In this document: positions 63,935 to 64,000 of the stretch, piece by piece
Numbering within the stretch: the stretch's first letter is position 1
Layout: the number at the start of each line of letters is the position of its first letter
Assembly: GCA_035934015.1 (NCBI GenBank)
Contig: DASYYH010000027.1
Location: 242,911-306,910 of the forward strand
DNA: 64,000 bases
Source: Candidatus Acidiferrales bacterium
Lineage (GTDB): Bacteria; Acidobacteriota; Terriglobia; Acidiferrales; UBA7541
Direction of reading: 5' to 3'
Translations under genes and position numbers: made by a program
Notes under the pieces: model-generated
Databases searched by the model: none
Told to the model about the DNA's origin: nothing
The model's input: the letters and a program-made list of their open reading frames with translations, nothing else

Positions 63935-64000
63935 GGTGAATCTCCTGAATGTTAGATTTTTACAGCGGGGTCGCTAGTAGGGGTCGTGCGCTGGCGAAGG

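Overview
The window looks like a chromosomal segment of a member of the Acidobacteriota (Terriglobia/Koribacter-like). That placement is an inference from gene content: a TonB-dependent receptor with an N-terminal carboxypeptidase-regulatory-like domain, a PadR regulator followed by an ADOP-type (Acidobacterial duplicated orphan permease) FtsX/MacB protein, a large Ser/Thr kinase with TPR-rich C-terminus, a DUF2844/DUF3443 pair, and many small interspersed palindromes. No rRNA, phage, CRISPR array or insertion sequence was seen. One tRNA (Cys) is present.

Layout. 1-2.4 kb: Fe-S cluster assembly operon read leftwards (iscR-iscS-iscU, the last cut by the window edge), with a promoter and a near-canonical IscR type-1 operator before iscR. 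2.5-8.3 kb: a secreted thioredoxin-like protein, a BlaI/BlaR1-type repressor-protease pair and a TonB-dependent receptor with a palindromic operator candidate before it. 8.5-14.5 kb: DUF2844/DUF3443 secreted pair, TauE/SafE exporter, PadR + ADOP permease. 14.5-21.8 kb: STAS protein, coaD, an aminotransferase, a mannose-nucleotide block (manA, manC, phosphomannomutase), a cupin and a PhzF-like protein ending at an intrinsic terminator. 22.2-28.8 kb: a six-gene leftward operon (TPR-GAF-degenerate GGDEF protein, thiolase, 3-hydroxyacyl-CoA dehydrogenase, enoyl-CoA hydratase, ribH, nusB). 29-33.7 kb: M20 and M1-like peptidases and a DnaC/IstB-like ATPase. 33.8-38.5 kb: RRM RNA-binding protein and the heat-shock group dnaK / unknown gene / dnaJ / hspR, with a degenerate HspR (HAIR) site in the dnaK promoter. 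38.8-43 kb: two tandem DsbA-like thiol proteins plus a MauE-like membrane protein, an FmdE-like zinc protein, a secreted metallo-beta-lactamase-fold hydrolase and DUF983. 43-48.4 kb: Ser/Thr kinase, VWA protein, second PhzF. 48.6-52.7 kb: three-subunit periplasmic-type molybdenum hydroxylase with a small Cys-containing companion. 52.8-60.2 kb: tRNA-Cys, JmjC-like oxygenase, several small secreted or low-complexity proteins (DPDKKK repeats, acidic/basic histone-H1-like) and an MltD-type lytic transglycosylase. 60.4-64 kb: BrnT/BrnA toxin-antitoxin, a zinc-ribbon membrane protein, a trans-sulfuration enzyme and an unknown zinc/HTH-like protein whose C-terminal half is built from interspersed palindromic elements.

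How it fits together. Most of the window is core metabolism and stress physiology (Fe-S assembly, CoA and sugar-nucleotide supply, fatty-acid/hydroxybutyrate metabolism, chaperones) interleaved with envelope functions. The most interesting signals are regulatory: an IscR-like autoregulatory site, a BlaI-like operator in front of a TonB receptor, an apparently leaderless brnT whose promoter is a palindrome, a 52-bp stem-loop element present twice with a conserved loop, and in-frame palindromic repeats within the last gene. Coordinates and motifs were read by eye, and family names come from recognised motifs, not database searches.
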